Part shown: piece by piece, positions 47,023-58,341 of the stretch | Layout of the letters: each line of letters opens with the position of its first letter | Position numbering within the stretch: the first letter of the stretch is position 1 | DNA from: Astrocystis sublimbata | Lineage: Eukaryota > Ascomycota > Sordariomycetes > Xylariales > Xylariaceae | Direction: 5' to 3' | Assembly: GCA_022453515.1 (NCBI GenBank) | Contig: JAJNNY010000009.1 | Location: 558,001 to 622,000 of the forward strand | Length of the DNA stretch: 64,000 nucleotides | Notes under the pieces: generated by a model | Database searches by the model: none | Told to the model about the DNA's origin: nothing | What the model saw: only the letters and a program-made list of their open reading frames with translations | Program-made: the position numbers and the translations under genes

Positions 47023-50000
47023 TCACGCAACACCCGTGACACGCCTGATACTCTTCCTAGCACCCTCTCCGGTAATCATGATTACACCCTCCATCTCCAG
47101 TGCTCTCATTGTCTCCGCGAAATCGGCAGGCTCAATCGCGACGCTTGCTCCCTCGTTCAGTTTTTTGCTCACTTCGCTAAACCGTACGCTCTGGCCGCCG
47201 CTGGTCAGTTCATCTATCAAGCGCAGAGCCGCAACCTTGAGCTCAGCTTTCTTCTTTCGTTCTGCCGCACTCGTGCCCTCGGTGAGCAGACTCATATCGA
47301 TCCGCCCTTGCGAGTCAGTCGCAGCTGTCTTCAGCGCGGACTGGATCAGACGCTCAGCTTCCAACACATCCGCTTTGGTCACAACTAACGAGAGCCGCAT
47401 TTTTGCGTGGGCCTCGGCGAGTCGGATCATCGATTCTAGTTGACGCGTGGTCGCGGTGATACGCTTCTCAGCGGCCCGGACATCTTGACCCAGCTTACGC
47501 ATGTTGACGTAAGCTTCAACAAGGGCCTGCGAAGCATCCGGTGACAATGTGGGGTGGATGTTGGCGCGCGCATACGAGATGTAACTTGTGAGAAATTCCA
47601 CAGACTACAGTTTTGGTTAATAGATTGTTAATGGCGCGGTGTTCTGAGAAAACTTACAAGAATCTCGTCTTTGGACGTTGCCGATTGCGGCTTGTCCTCC
47701 AAGTACATTGAAAGCAAATGGCGTGCTAGCCTTCGATCAGTCGATTCGTTCACACGATCGAGTATAAGATAAACTAGATCGAATCGCGATAGAAGTGTTG
47801 GTGGTAGATCGATGTTCTGGGGAACGGGAAGATCGGGGTTGTATCGAGAACCGATGGGGTTGGCCGAGGCTAATATGCTTGTCCTTGCGTTCAATGTTGT
47901 AATAATGCCCGCCTTAGCTACGGACACTGTCTGTTGTTCCATGACTTCGTGAAGCACTGATCGTGTAGCATCCGACATTTTGTCGAACTCGTCGATACAG
48001 CAAACACCGCCATCGGATAAAACGAGGGCTCCAGACTCGAGAACCAGCTGACGGGTCTCAGGGTCGCGGCTGACATATGCAGTCAAACCGACCGCAGAGG
48101 AGCCCTTACCGCTTGTGTACACACCGCGAGGCGCAATCTTGTGTACGTACTGGATGATCTGGGACTTGGCAGTTGATGGATCACCGCACAGCAATACATT
48201 GATATCGCCACGATACTTTGGACTGCCGCCACGCTCGAAGGTCTTGTTGGTTCCGCCAAACATCTGGAGGAGAATACCCTTCTTCACATCGTCCATTTCG
48301 TAGATGGAAGGGGCTAGAGACCGAGAGAGAAGCTCGTAGATATCCGCGCGAGCCGCAGTTGCCTTGATCTTCTCTTCTTCTTCAGGTGTCAACTTCCGAA
48401 CCTCTTCAATCTGGTTTTCCTCGTCATTGGTCTCTGGCTCGAGAGTCGAGACATCGGCATCTAAGCGCTTGTCGTCGACTTTGGCTACGTGAACCACGTC
48501 CACAAAGGTCTTGAATACGCTTTTCACTGATCGCATGCGAGGGTTGACACGCACCGGACTCACACGGTAGATACCCGTTATCCGAACACGGTCGCCGGCT
48601 TTGCAGAAATCCACTAATTCGTTGTAGACACAGACAGACACGGAATGAGGTGTCTGCCCAGCGGGGACGGCATCCGGGGTCTCTTGCAACTTGATGACCT
48701 GTTTATCCTCGAATTCACACCGGTTGTGTATAATCTGCATCGAATTCTTGGATTCGCACATTTGTCGTGGACACTGGGTGGGTTCTCGAATCTTGCCTCG
48801 GTCGAGCCCAACTAGGAGTGAGTGGCTACAGACATTGCATCGGAAAAATGCCTGTCTCATGTCCGGGATGACAGGGGTTGTGCGGATCACAAGTCCCTTG
48901 ATACAGATTAGCTTGTCCATGTCGGAAGGATTCAGATCTCGGAGGTTGATGATATCGTCCAAGCCCCAAGGTCGTGTCATATAAGTCTGATCCATTACTT
49001 TCTCCTCCAACGTCGGCCCCTGTGGCGCAGGCTGTGATTGAACAGGCTCATCGCCCCTCTCCGAGCTGGGAAACTGCACATCAGAGCTCGGCACAGAGCT
49101 TCGCTGAGTAGCGGAAGCCCCGTTACTTTGACTCTTCTGCCTTGACATTTCCGCCTGCGCGAGCTCGATCATCACATCGTGCACTGACTGGTCCATCAGA
49201 GGAACTATTTCCTGGGGATAGTGCTGGATTTGGTGCCACAATTTTCTGGTAGGCGGATATAGCTTGAAGTCACGGATGTTAACATAAAGAATCCGCTGGC
49301 CAAGGGTTAACATGTTTTGGAGATCCTCCCAATACGGTTTCGAAGCTGCCGTGGGATCTGCATCGGTCTCCTCTGTCGTCATTCCTTCGTGCCACATGCG
49401 GTATTTCTTGGTGAAATTTCTGAGGAAGTCTTTGAAGGCGGCATATGTATCATCGATTGAGACAGTTGTGCCCCAAATTGTAGCGTTATCTTGTCCACCC
49501 AGCGCATCGGCATCAGAAGTCCCAGGATTCAGGTTCGAAAAAGTGGCAGCATCAGAATGGATTTCGCGAACGACGCGGCCAGAGTCGTCGAGAATCACCC
49601 GACTGTTACTTCGTGCACCACTGCTGAAAATTTCCGAGTTGATGTCGCCTCTCCGAGGTCTGGCTCGGGGGGTTCCAGCCGGACCTACGAATAAATTGCT
49701 GCTTTCACTTCTAAGATCGGACTGCGGGTGCAATCCTCGACCGGGACTTGAGCTTGGCTCATACCGAATAGGAGAAGACTCTATGATACGTATTAGCAGA
49801 CTCATCTTGGAGCCGACTTCGATCCCTAGAAACACATACCGCCAATTAGACCCCTGGAAGCCCTCGGTGTCCGGTCGCCATCAACATCCATAGGCTGAGA
49901 TTGTGTCATGCGACCAAGAGGCGAGCTGGGCGGAGCACCAGTGTTGGTGTTGGTGCTCTGAGACTCGGTGTTGTGTCGCAAAGGCGACGATGCATCGTTG

Positions 50001-50185
50001 TTGTTGTTGTTACCATTCGCAGGGGAGGACTGGTAGAATAGAGGGCTCGAAGCCAGTTGCGATGTTCGTGTGTTCCGAGGCGTACCGCCATTCTGCGACG
50101 CTGGCGCCTGCGAGCTGCGCGTGTTGCGGGTGGGAGTGTTCGCCGCGGAACTGCGCTGGCTGCGGCGCTGACTAGGGGACGACAT
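47023..50185 (-). CDS. mcm4: DNA replication licensing factor MCM4
   Basis: Exons 50185-49840, 49780-47658 and 47604-47023 give 1016 residues. The N-terminal 170 residues are Ser/Thr/Pro-rich (RNTRSSQAPAS, SSPIRYEPSSSP), the regulatory tail typical of Mcm4 and a kinase target. The zinc ribbon is CNVC...CPRQMC. The AAA+ core has Walker A GDPSTAKS (about residue 645), Walker B CIDEFDKM and arginine finger SRFDLV. A winged-helix domain ends the protein. Mcm4 is a subunit of the MCM2-7 replicative helicase. The first ATG in frame with good context is at 50185; the frame is open to 50314 through a non-conserved extension. Two ACGCGT boxes lie upstream. Confidence 0.95.
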
Positions 50186-50229
50186 GACGAGTTGTTGAGG
50201 ATCGCAGATCGGCACCAGGAAATACCTCG

Positions 50230-50235
50230 ACGCGT
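50230..50235. promoter_or_regulatory. MluI cell-cycle box (ACGCGT), proximal
   Basis: ACGCGT is the binding sequence of the yeast MBF/DSC1 G1-S activator. It sits 45 nt upstream of the MCM4 start codon. MCM genes are MBF or G1-S targets in yeasts; function here is inferred. Confidence 0.45.
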
Positions 50236-50445
50236 GCTGGAGTTGAGTTGAAAAGTCGGGGTTATGGGACGGTTTCGATTGCAATGTCAGGACAGCGAAG
50301 AAGAAAAAGCACACGGCCGACAGCCCAAGTCAACAGTCTCAGTCTCGTAGTGGGTAGGCTGCGTTGGAGGGGGAGCAGGAGTGTTCGCTGTGTGGGTCGT
50401 TGCGGAATCCACACACCACCAAAGACTTAGGTAGCTGACCCCTTA

Positions 50446-50451
50446 ACGCGT
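50446..50451. promoter_or_regulatory. MluI cell-cycle box (ACGCGT), distal
   Basis: ACGCGT inside AACGCGTT, about 260 nt upstream of MCM4, with GGCGCG and AGCGCGT close by. The cluster strengthens the case for G1-S control. Confidence 0.45.
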
Positions 50452-50797
50452 TCTGGCGCGTCCAAAGCGCGTAAAGTGGAAAATAATTAAGTCGGTTCCA
50501 GCAGGGGTTTGGGGTTGAGCCTAGAGAAAGAGCTAGACCAAATCTGGATCTGATTACCGGAAGCAGTAAAGCTCAAGGCGCCCATTTTAGAACTGAGCTG
50601 AAGTGGACCTCCTATCCCGCAATGCCACCTGCGCTTCAACTGTCCAACAATGCTTTGGTGGTAGGCTACTTCGAACCATTCGACATACTTGCCAGCCTAC
50701 CTTAAGTAACCAACACAACACAACCAGCGACTGAACCGACGATCGACTACTACCGACACGCTATACCACCTCACGAATTCTTAAATACATTGGCACA

Positions 50798-51668
50798 ATG
50801 CCGTCTATGTCCTTACAGTCCGTGACTGCGGTCATCATATTAAGCGTTGACGATGGCTCCGGTACGTATCAAACCACCCTTACACTGGTCTACATCACGA
50901 CGCACTGCTGACTCGAATGCAGTAAGTTGTTCTAGCCTCCTATCTTGAGACTGTTGCGACTTCCCCGCCGACGTCTCGCGATGTGAGCACCATGCGACCT
51001 CGTGCAGGAGATTGACACGAAGCAGAGGATATTCGCCAAGTACTACAACGCACCTCACAATGCGCCGACAGGCCGTAAGCTCAGGAAATCACCGAGTCTG
51101 TTGTGCCAGCGACTAAACATGCATCTGTAGCGGCCTCGACTTCCTCATACTCAGACGTAAAGTCGCAGAAGAGCTTCGAGAAGGGGCTACTCGAGAAGAC
51201 GGCGAAGCAGACGGGCGACATCATACTCTATGACAACAAGCTGGTGCTATATAAGATGGAATCCGACGTCATGATGTACGTCGTCGGCGGCGCCGAGGAA
51301 AATGAGGTTCTGTTATACAACGTTATACTGGCACTGCGAGATTCGTTGCACCTGCTGTTCAAGTACGTCAACTCTATTCCCAGCCCCAAAGACCAACTAT
51401 CGAAGCAGGGTGTTGACAGTATACCAGGCAATCTGTGGATAAGCGGACAGTCGTGGAGAACTATGACTTAGTATCACTGGCCATCGACGAGATCGTCGAC
51501 GATGGCATCATCCTGGAGACGGACCCAACCATCATCGTTCAACGAGTCAGCAAGGCGCCGACACAGGATGTCAACCTGAGCCGCATCGACCTGAGCGAGC
51601 AAGGAGTGAACAACCTGGCGCAACTCGGACGCGCCAAGTTGACTGACTGGCTGCGACAAGGACTATAA
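50798..51668 (+). CDS. ret3: Coatomer (COPI) subunit zeta
   Basis: The protein is the small sigma-like COPI subunit acting in retrograde Golgi-to-ER vesicles. The first exon starts at 50798 (SLQSVTAVIILSVDDGS), a second ends at 51074 (IFAKYYNAPHNAPTG), and exons 51131-51362 and 51428-51668 carry SDVKSQKSFEKGLLEK, GDIILYDNKLVLYKMESDV, VENYDLVSLAIDEIVDDG and the conserved end LTDWLRQGL. The last two introns are clear. The first junction is uncertain: the strong donor GTACGT at 50862 does not match the phase of the CAG acceptor before 51008. A frame-consistent model uses the weaker donor at 50866 and an AG acceptor before 51028, giving 195 residues. Identity is secure; the N-terminal splice is not. 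Confidence 0.88.
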
Positions 51669-51793
51669 TGCAAGGGTAGGCTCTCCCTTGCGCAACGACT
51701 AGAATAGAAGGTTCGACATCACGGCGTTCGATAAAAATTGCTGCTTGCTGAGGGGGATGACATATTGGACGGCCGAGATCAGATTATTCTATT

Positions 51794-53110
51794 TTACGAT
51801 TTAGTCTGCGACGCTGCTTTGCGTAGCCTATTCATGACCGCTGCGCCGATATCCTCATCGTCTACTGTACCCTCTACGAAAATGACATCTGCGCCCAGTC
51901 TATCTAGCTCCCGTAATGCCGAGAAGAGCCCATGTGCTATGCTCCTGCTATCCTTGCCGATGCTAATATCCAGAACCTTCCCAACCCGTGCGCCATCTGG
52001 TGAATCGTACAGATCTGCATCCCTGACCTGAAGCTCAACAACATCTTGGTTTTCACACTCCACAGATTCGGCCTGTCTTGTCTGTTGTCCGAACTCTCCG
52101 CACTCAAGACCACCACCCGGCTGCCAGTATCGAGTTCGAATAACACCGACTTTCGTGTTGTTGTTCTCTTTCAGCTCGAGGTCTTGGTGATCGATACCTT
52201 TGCGAAGGTCGGAGTAATTGGCTTCATAGAGAACTACCCGCGCCTTTGGGCTGTAATGTTTGTACTTCATCCCTGGTGCCCTGGGCGCAGTCTTGCCCGC
52301 CTCACTGTGATCTTTGTATGCTTTCTCGACGTCCTCCCACCCGGAACACCTTCGTAGCTCGTCTATGCTCACTCCACCTGGTCTCAAAACTACAGGCGGG
52401 CTACACAAGCCATCCACTACTGTGCTCTCAACGCCAACGGAACATGGGCCTCCATCGAGGATGAGCTCAATGCGCCCATTCAGGTCCTCCAGTACATGAG
52501 CTGCCGTAGTTGGCGAGGGTTTTGTGGAGGCGTTCGCTGAGGGCGCAGCTAGTGGTGCACCCACCAACTTGATCAACGAGCGCGCCAATGTTGAGGCCGG
52601 CATCCGTACACCAAATGTCGCCAGACCAGCTGTGACCTCAGGGGCTAGCTTTGAGGGAATCTGATTGGGCATTAATATCGTCAACGGGCCCGGCCAAAAA
52701 CGCTCGATGAGTGGCTTGTATATGTCTGGAATACGGTCGTGAGATCCATTTGATAGGCCATTATCTTGGGTCAGTGGTTGTAGAACTTGGCGCAGCATGG
52801 CCAAGTCGGCGATATGAATGATGAGTGGATTGTCTGACGGCCTGCCCTTCGCAGAGTAGATGCCCTTCACGGCAGCAGATCTCGTTGCATCAGCACCTAA
52901 ACCGTAGACCGTCTCCGTGGGAAATGCGACTGGTATATCTTGTGTCTTCAGATATTGTGCAGCTTCTTGAAGAGTCTTGGCGCTCTGTGACTGGGATACC
53001 TCCCAGTCGCCGATCTTTTCTAAGCCATGGTTTTCTTTAAATCTTCCCAGACTGGCACCTCCAACCACTTTTCGAATTCCGGTCTTCCGCAATGGCAAGT
53101 CTTGCGACAT
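51794..53110 (-). CDS. sua5: Threonylcarbamoyl-AMP synthase SUA5
   Basis: A single exon of 438 residues, starting at the first ATG (53110); the open frame extends to 53176 without an ATG. The YrdC domain includes PVAFPTETVYGLGADAT, YSAKGRPSDNPLIIHI (KxR...SD.P nucleotide/threonine pocket), FWPGPLTILM and PLAAPSANASTKPSPT. A C-terminal Sua5 domain follows, with the linker PGMKYKHYSPKA. The enzyme makes threonylcarbamoyl-AMP from Thr, bicarbonate and ATP for t6A at position 37 of ANN-decoding tRNAs. An N-terminal mitochondrial form is possible. The gene is tail-to-tail with coatomer zeta (125 bp apart) and divergent from COG4. Confidence 0.95.
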   Translation of the reverse strand: MSQDLPLRKTGIRKVVGGASLGRFKENHGLEKIGDWEVSQSQSAKTLQEAAQYLKTQDIPVAFPTETVYGLGADATRSAAVKGIYSAKGRPSDNPLIIHIADLAMLRQVLQPLTQDNGLSNGSHDRIPDIYKPLIERFWPGPLTILMPNQIPSKLAPEVTAGLATFGVRMPASTLARSLIKLVGAPLAAPSANASTKPSPTTAAHVLEDLNGRIELILDGGPCSVGVESTVVDGLCSPPVVLRPGGVSIDELRRCSGWEDVEKAYKDHSEAGKTAPRAPGMKYKHYSPKARVVLYEANYSDLRKGIDHQDLELKENNNTKVGVIRTRYWQPGGGLECGEFGQQTRQAESVECENQDVVELQVRDADLYDSPDGARVGKVLDISIGKDSRSIAHGLFSALRELDRLGADVIFVEGTVDDEDIGAAVMNRLRKAASQTKS

Positions 53111-53746
53111 GACACTGTAAGAGTTGCAGACAGCTCGAACAGGCTTGAGTCTGATGTTCAAGATTCGTGAAGCCAATTTGAAGGTGGGGTCTTGAATTCG
53201 GAGACCAAAAAATTGTAAAAGGAAAAAAGTCGTATCTTGTGAGATCTTTGATAAGTTGTTCAGGAGACAAGCAGAATATGGGTGAGGCTCGCAGGTATTA
53301 TATTATTGTATTGCCAGCCAGAAGTCGATATGGTGAAATAGGTATTTCCATTGACTCATAGCTGATATCCGATTTTGGAAAAAAAGGGTTGGTGAGGCGC
53401 AATGTTTAAGAGTGCCAAGCCATGCGAAGTCGTACCAAAATGAAGTTACATGCGACGCTGAGCACGCTCAGCTTAGATACAGTGGAAGGGGGGTCCCTGG
53501 AATGTACCTAGCAGCTTCTGCTACAAAGCCTGTAAGCCCTACAGTACATGGCCTCAGGTCCTGCAGGTGCACGAGCAGGGGACCTCGAGGTTACCCTGGC
53601 GGGTTTGCTGGCCATATCGAATCGCACCTCTTGACGATGTCGGAATCGCCCTCATCAAGACATCTCCACGACCAAGGCGCTTCCCTAGACCTGCACCCCG
53701 CCCTGATGTCTCGCGTCGCTATGCGCCTCTCTCCACCAATGTCCCA
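53111..53746. promoter_or_regulatory. Divergent intergenic region, SUA5 / COG4
   Basis: About 640 bp between two outward-facing genes. The COG4 frame stays open upstream of 53747 but has no ATG. No separate gene is seen. Confidence 0.45.
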
Positions 53747-56229
53747 ATGTCCACCAACACTTTTCTAAATGGCGAACGACCAGCCCTACCACCCAGCAAG
53801 TCTTCCCATAAGCTGAACCACAGCTCACCCTCGAGCCCCTCCATCTACGATGCCTCGTCTCTCGCCGACGTGCGTGCCAGCCTGGCCGCACTCCACGCCC
53901 GCGAATCCGACATAACCACCCGCCTCGATGCCCTCGTCTCTTCACAGGCCCAGCTCTCCCGCGAACTGGGCCGATTGGACATGCTGCGTGCCAATCTAGA
54001 CTCTCAGGTTATCGCAACCAGATCCATCAGCAATGGCATGTTGTCGTCAGCGGCCGATACTGCCGGCAGGCTCTCCAACCGTGTCAAAGAGCTGGACTTG
54101 GAAAAGGACAGGGTGCAGCAGACTCTCAAGGTGGTCGAGCAGGTCGCCGAGCTGAAAGCATGTGTTCATGGTGTGGTTGGCAGTATGGGTGCGCCCCAAG
54201 ACTGGGAAGCCGCAGCAGGGTACATCTCTCGTGCCAGTGCGGTGCCCGAGGACATTATACGGGGTGGTTTTGCGGCGTCCATCGTCCCGAGTGTCGAGGT
54301 GCCCGATGCACCCTGGATAACACTCGAGAATTCAAAGGAGAGTCTATGTGGCTTGTTCTTGCGCGAGTTCGAGAAGGCAGCCAAGGACGGTGACGGTGCC
54401 AAAGTCACCCGATTCTTCAAACTGTTCCCTTTGATAGGGAGAGGCGATGTTGGACTGGATGTCTATGGCAAATACGTGTGTCAGGGAGTTGCAGGCACCG
54501 CACGACAAACCCTTAAAGAAGTCCCCGGTGGAGTAGGGATGAAGGACGGTTTCTTCTATGCGAACGCTCTCACAAAGCTATTTGAACATATAGCCTCGAT
54601 CGTCGAAAGTCATGGGAGTCTTGTAGAGAGACATTACGGGGAGGGAAAGATGGTCAAGGTTATCGAGCGATTGCAGGTGGAAGCTGATGTGCAAGGTGGC
54701 ATCATATTAGATTCCTGGAGCGACGACCGAGATGTCAACAGACGACTCACCGACGTCAAGAGCTATCCTTTCTCATTCCTGGTACAGAGTTTCTTGCCAC
54801 AACAAAAAACTCTTGCCGGCGCACCTCGGATGAGCTCACCGGCTGTCGGTGGTGGTACCAATCCCCGTGCTAGCGAGGACGAGGGTGTCAATATGAAGGA
54901 GGTTGATGGCCTCCTTAACGAGATTTCCGTCATGCTTGGTCGTTGGTCATTGTACACTAAATTTCTGGCCGCCAAATGCAAGGTGTGTTTCCATCCCCTT
55001 ATTACCCTTCTCCTGGTGCTAACATGTTGTCACAGAACCCTGAGACACCAGATAATACTGCGTTGTCAATACCAACACTTTTGAGCAATTCAAACCTCCA
55101 GAGAAAAGTGTCGGTAAAGCTTGTTGAGCCCTACAACGTCATGTCCACTTTCTTCTTCCGAAGGTCTGTTGAGAAGGCATTCCAACTAGATGAATCGCCG
55201 TCTGGACTAACCCTAGGTCTCAACAAACCTATCGATGCTAATGCGCCCTTCATTGTCTCCGCTGTTGACGATGTCATGTACATCGTCAGTGCGGTTATCC
55301 AACGGTCTATATCTACGTCACAGCGTGAAGTAGTCTCCCATGTTGTAACGACCAGCAGCAGAGTACTAGATTCTGATTTCATTAAGATGATGCATCAAAA
55401 GATGCAGGATGAGTCATCCCTGCGGCCTACCGTGCAAGGTGGTCTACCCACAGAGGACAAGATCATCTCATTCATCGTGCTGATCAACAGTCTCGATACT
55501 TCAATCGAGTACTTGACTCGTATTATAACTACGCGGGTTGGCAGCTCAGACCAGTCGAATGGGGCATCCCATCCTAATCCCCTTGCTTCCTCGTTCCCCT
55601 TCGACAAAGACACCTCACTCGTCACTGCTGCTCTCAATACCCTGAGTTCAACTTTTACTGGGAAAACAACTGAACTCCTCAAGGACGGTATACAAGTTCT
55701 CTTTAATCAAGTGGTTAGGCAGAAGCTGCGCACTATTCTTGCCGAGACGTTCCGAGATGCGGATTACTGGCGAACGGAAGAAGAGCTGGCGGAGATTGCC
55801 CAGCAACACGAGGAAGACGAGGATGAGGTCCTGGACCGTGTGCCGCGCCGCTTTGAGCAGGGCTGGGATGCCCTCATGAAACCTCTTGGACGAATCATGA
55901 CACCCAAAACGTACAACATCCTATTAGAGATAACGGCATTGCACCTGGCAAAACAAAGCTTGGAGAAGAGGATATGGAGTTACAGCGGCAAAACCACGGC
56001 TTATGGCGCCATTCGCATGGAACGGGATTTCAATGGGATCATCAGCGCTGTGGCGAAGGGCAACTATAGCGTGCGAGAGATGTTCAATAGAGTTACGCAG
56101 ATTCTCATGGTCGCTAACATGGAAGACGACGAATGGGAGGAGCTGGTCGAGGCCGGCGATGGAGACGGCATCGATTGGGTCTTGAGCCTAGAGGAACAGC
56201 GTAGAGCGCGGAATCTGGTTCGGGAGTAG
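53747..56229 (+). CDS. cog4: Conserved oligomeric Golgi complex subunit 4
   Basis: Exons 53747-54982 and 55036-56229 give 809 residues, the usual size for COG4. COG tethers retrograde vesicles at the Golgi. After a polar start, residues about 40-140 form a coiled coil (SLADVRASLAALHARESDITTRL, DMLRANLDSQV). Conserved blocks include EKAAKDGDGAKVTRFFKLFPLIG, KLFEHIASIVESHG, YTKFLAAKC, VEPYNVMSTFFFRRSVEKAF and the C-terminal MTPKTYNILLEITA and RMERDFNGIISAV. The start is the first ATG in frame. An upstream coding exon is possible but not required. Confidence 0.93.
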
Positions 56230-56794
56230 AGAGAGCCACTGCATATATTATAGATATGACATGATGTTAAAGCCTATCCAAAGACAACAAGTCTAGCGAA
56301 TACCTCTTTGTTTTGACTCTAATTTACCTTATCACCATGATGGTATTTAACATGTTGCCAGGCTTCGAGACCACCTGCAACATCTGCTCTTGGCTACTAC
56401 ACGCAGATGGTGTCTTTTGTTGCCCTGCCATGAAAAACTAAAAAGGCAGTCATGAGTACTTAAGATAGGTACCTAAAGCATCACGCCTACATGAACTTTC
56501 CAGTTGTTAAATAAACACCCATCGCTCTTGCAATCGTGTCTACGATACTTGCGTGCTTGTAAGGTACATGCGCAGGTGCTTACCTAAATTTGCCCCGACT
56601 TAGGTACCTAAGGTACCTTGTTGGCACTAAGGTTGCTGAGCTCGTGTTGTCTCTTCATAACAATTTCCCCAATTCGCCTTAATCTCGCCTGAGAGGTATT
56701 GCAAGCACTTTATTTGAAAAGTACACAAAATCAATCAATTAAAACATAGCCCCTATCATAACTCACACACGGTACGTACCAGAAAATTGGAAGA
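56230..56794. other. Intergenic, COG4 3' end and THOC7 promoter
   Basis: No gene is visible. It contains the perfect 14-nt palindrome CTTAGGTACCTAAG at 56599-56612, about 180 nt upstream of the THOC7 start codon, and further TAGGTA copies near 56467. Confidence 0.5.
56599..56612. repeat. 14-nt palindrome CTTAGGTACCTAAG
   Basis: A perfect palindrome followed directly by another GGTACCTT. It lies in the THOC7 promoter region. Confidence 0.75.
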
Positions 56795-57928
56795 ATGGCG
56801 TCATCGCAATTCGGGCTCCTAGACGAGCGCGAGGAAACCGAACTACACAAGACCCGACTGCTTAACGTCGAAGAACGGCCTTTCAAACGTTTAACCAAGA
56901 GACTTGTTACGCCCGGCAGCTTCACGAACCCGATTAGAAAGGCCCTGACCCCGCCCCCCGAAAAACAAAATGGCGATGCCGATCCCGCTGCCGATCCCGA
57001 CGTCGACGTCGCGGTGTTGAAGGAGGACATCTTGCTTGATTTCGCCGCCTTCGACTCCGCCATCGTCCGCCTGCAGTTCCTCGCGACAGCGAACGCCGCA
57101 GAGCGCGAGCGCTACACCGCGGATCGCCTCGAGATCTTGGGGACTATGGATCAGGTGCGGGACGGCAACACCCAGCTGCGGGTGCGTCTAGACGAGGCGC
57201 GGGCGACGCGCGAGCAGCGCCGCAAGTTCGACGAGCTCGCCGACAAGATCACGGGCAACCGCATGCTGCGGACGCGCGCGGAACAGCACGTCAACCTGGA
57301 GAAGCTGGCCGAGGAGTGCGAGGAGCTGCGGCGCGAGAGCGAGGCTTACGGAGACACGTGGCGCGAGAGGCGCGAGCAGTTCGAAAGGCTTGTGGACGAG
57401 GGACGAAGGCTGCGGGCACTGATACGCGACGAGAAGGAGGAGGTCGAGAGACGTGAGGGAATGGACTCGGACGCTGAGGACGGAGAGGCGGCGCCTACGC
57501 CCGGTAAAGGCATCGCTAGCGGAAACGTGACACCGCTCCCGAACAACGGCAACGGCGCGTCTGGGAGAGGGGATGCGGGCAATGCTACGCCTAGACATGA
57601 TGGCGGTAGAGACGAGCCAACGCCCCGACCTGATAGTCCGGGTGCTGCAGCCACTGGCGGCGAGGGCTCGAAGCGTACGAAGCTGGATGCCAGTGGATCG
57701 TTTTCTAGAGCGAGTAGCTTGACTCCTGGTGTCGCGGCTGGAGGTCTACAGGGTAGCGACAAGGGCCAGGAAAATAGTGGCGACGATGTCGAGACGAGCG
57801 AGATAGCAGCACAAAGACAGCAGAGCCAGAATGGTGATACACCGATGGCGGAGGAGACACCAAATGCACCACAGATCACGATCGACGCCCCGGCGGGCAG
57901 CGACGAAGATAAGATGGATACGACTTGA
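56795..57928 (+). CDS. THO complex subunit 7
   Basis: A single exon of 377 residues. The N-terminal two thirds are the THOC7/Mft1-type helical domain: DEREETELHKTRLLNVEERP, then LLDFAAFDSAIVRLQFL, then a long charged coiled coil at about 100-230 (RRKFDELADKITGNRMLRTR, LAEECEELRRESEAYGDTW). The C-terminal 140 residues are low-complexity Gly/Asn/Thr/Asp and probably disordered. THO couples transcription elongation to mRNA export. The family call rests on the DEREE...LHKTRL start and the heptad region. Confidence 0.87.
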   Translation: MASSQFGLLDEREETELHKTRLLNVEERPFKRLTKRLVTPGSFTNPIRKALTPPPEKQNGDADPAADPDVDVAVLKEDILLDFAAFDSAIVRLQFLATANAAERERYTADRLEILGTMDQVRDGNTQLRVRLDEARATREQRRKFDELADKITGNRMLRTRAEQHVNLEKLAEECEELRRESEAYGDTWRERREQFERLVDEGRRLRALIRDEKEEVERREGMDSDAEDGEAAPTPGKGIASGNVTPLPNNGNGASGRGDAGNATPRHDGGRDEPTPRPDSPGAAATGGEGSKRTKLDASGSFSRASSLTPGVAAGGLQGSDKGQENSGDDVETSEIAAQRQQSQNGDTPMAEETPNAPQITIDAPAGSDEDKMDTT

Positions 57929-58341
57929 GGCTCATGAGCTATGAGCGATACGGGGACGCAACTGGTGCTCGTGCTATCAAATATTATACCCAGTCTTAGA
58001 GGCACGATTAGAATTCAGATGCGTGGAAGGGAAACAAGGTATCCATTTGTATTGATCTTGTGCAACCTCTTCATCTAATGGTATCATTCTTCAGGGCCAC
58101 AGGCGCCCCTTTCTGAGGCTTCCTAGCATGCGTACTTCGTACGGCCCTTGGACCGTTCCACCTCTTTCTTTGCCTTACGTATTTCCGTGCACAACAGCTT
58201 GGCGTGCACACTTAAAGAAAGACAGCAGATCGTAGACTTATCCGTCATCTCTACAATATTGTAAAGCTGGACGTGCTTGGCGTGTGTACGGTGTATGCAT
58301 GATATGCCCTTCTCAAACATGAGTGATTGATTGTAGGTTCT
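57929..58341. other. Convergent 3' intergenic region
   Basis: About 400 bp between THOC7 and the 3' end of the tubulin chaperone A gene. A small minus-strand open frame (58123-58320) has no support. Confidence 0.45.

Larger units (their letters stand above)
50186..50797. promoter_or_regulatory. Divergent promoter region, MCM4 / coatomer zeta
   Basis: About 600 bp between two outward-facing start codons. It holds two exact ACGCGT boxes plus related GGCGCG and AGCGCGT sequences at 50456-50473. Confidence 0.55.

Noticed and set aside
49312..49893. 193-codon plus-strand open frame
   Set aside because: Antisense to MCM4 exons and runs across an MCM4 intron.
57346..58005. 219-codon minus-strand open frame
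   Set aside because: Antisense to THOC7, whose own frame carries the conserved features.
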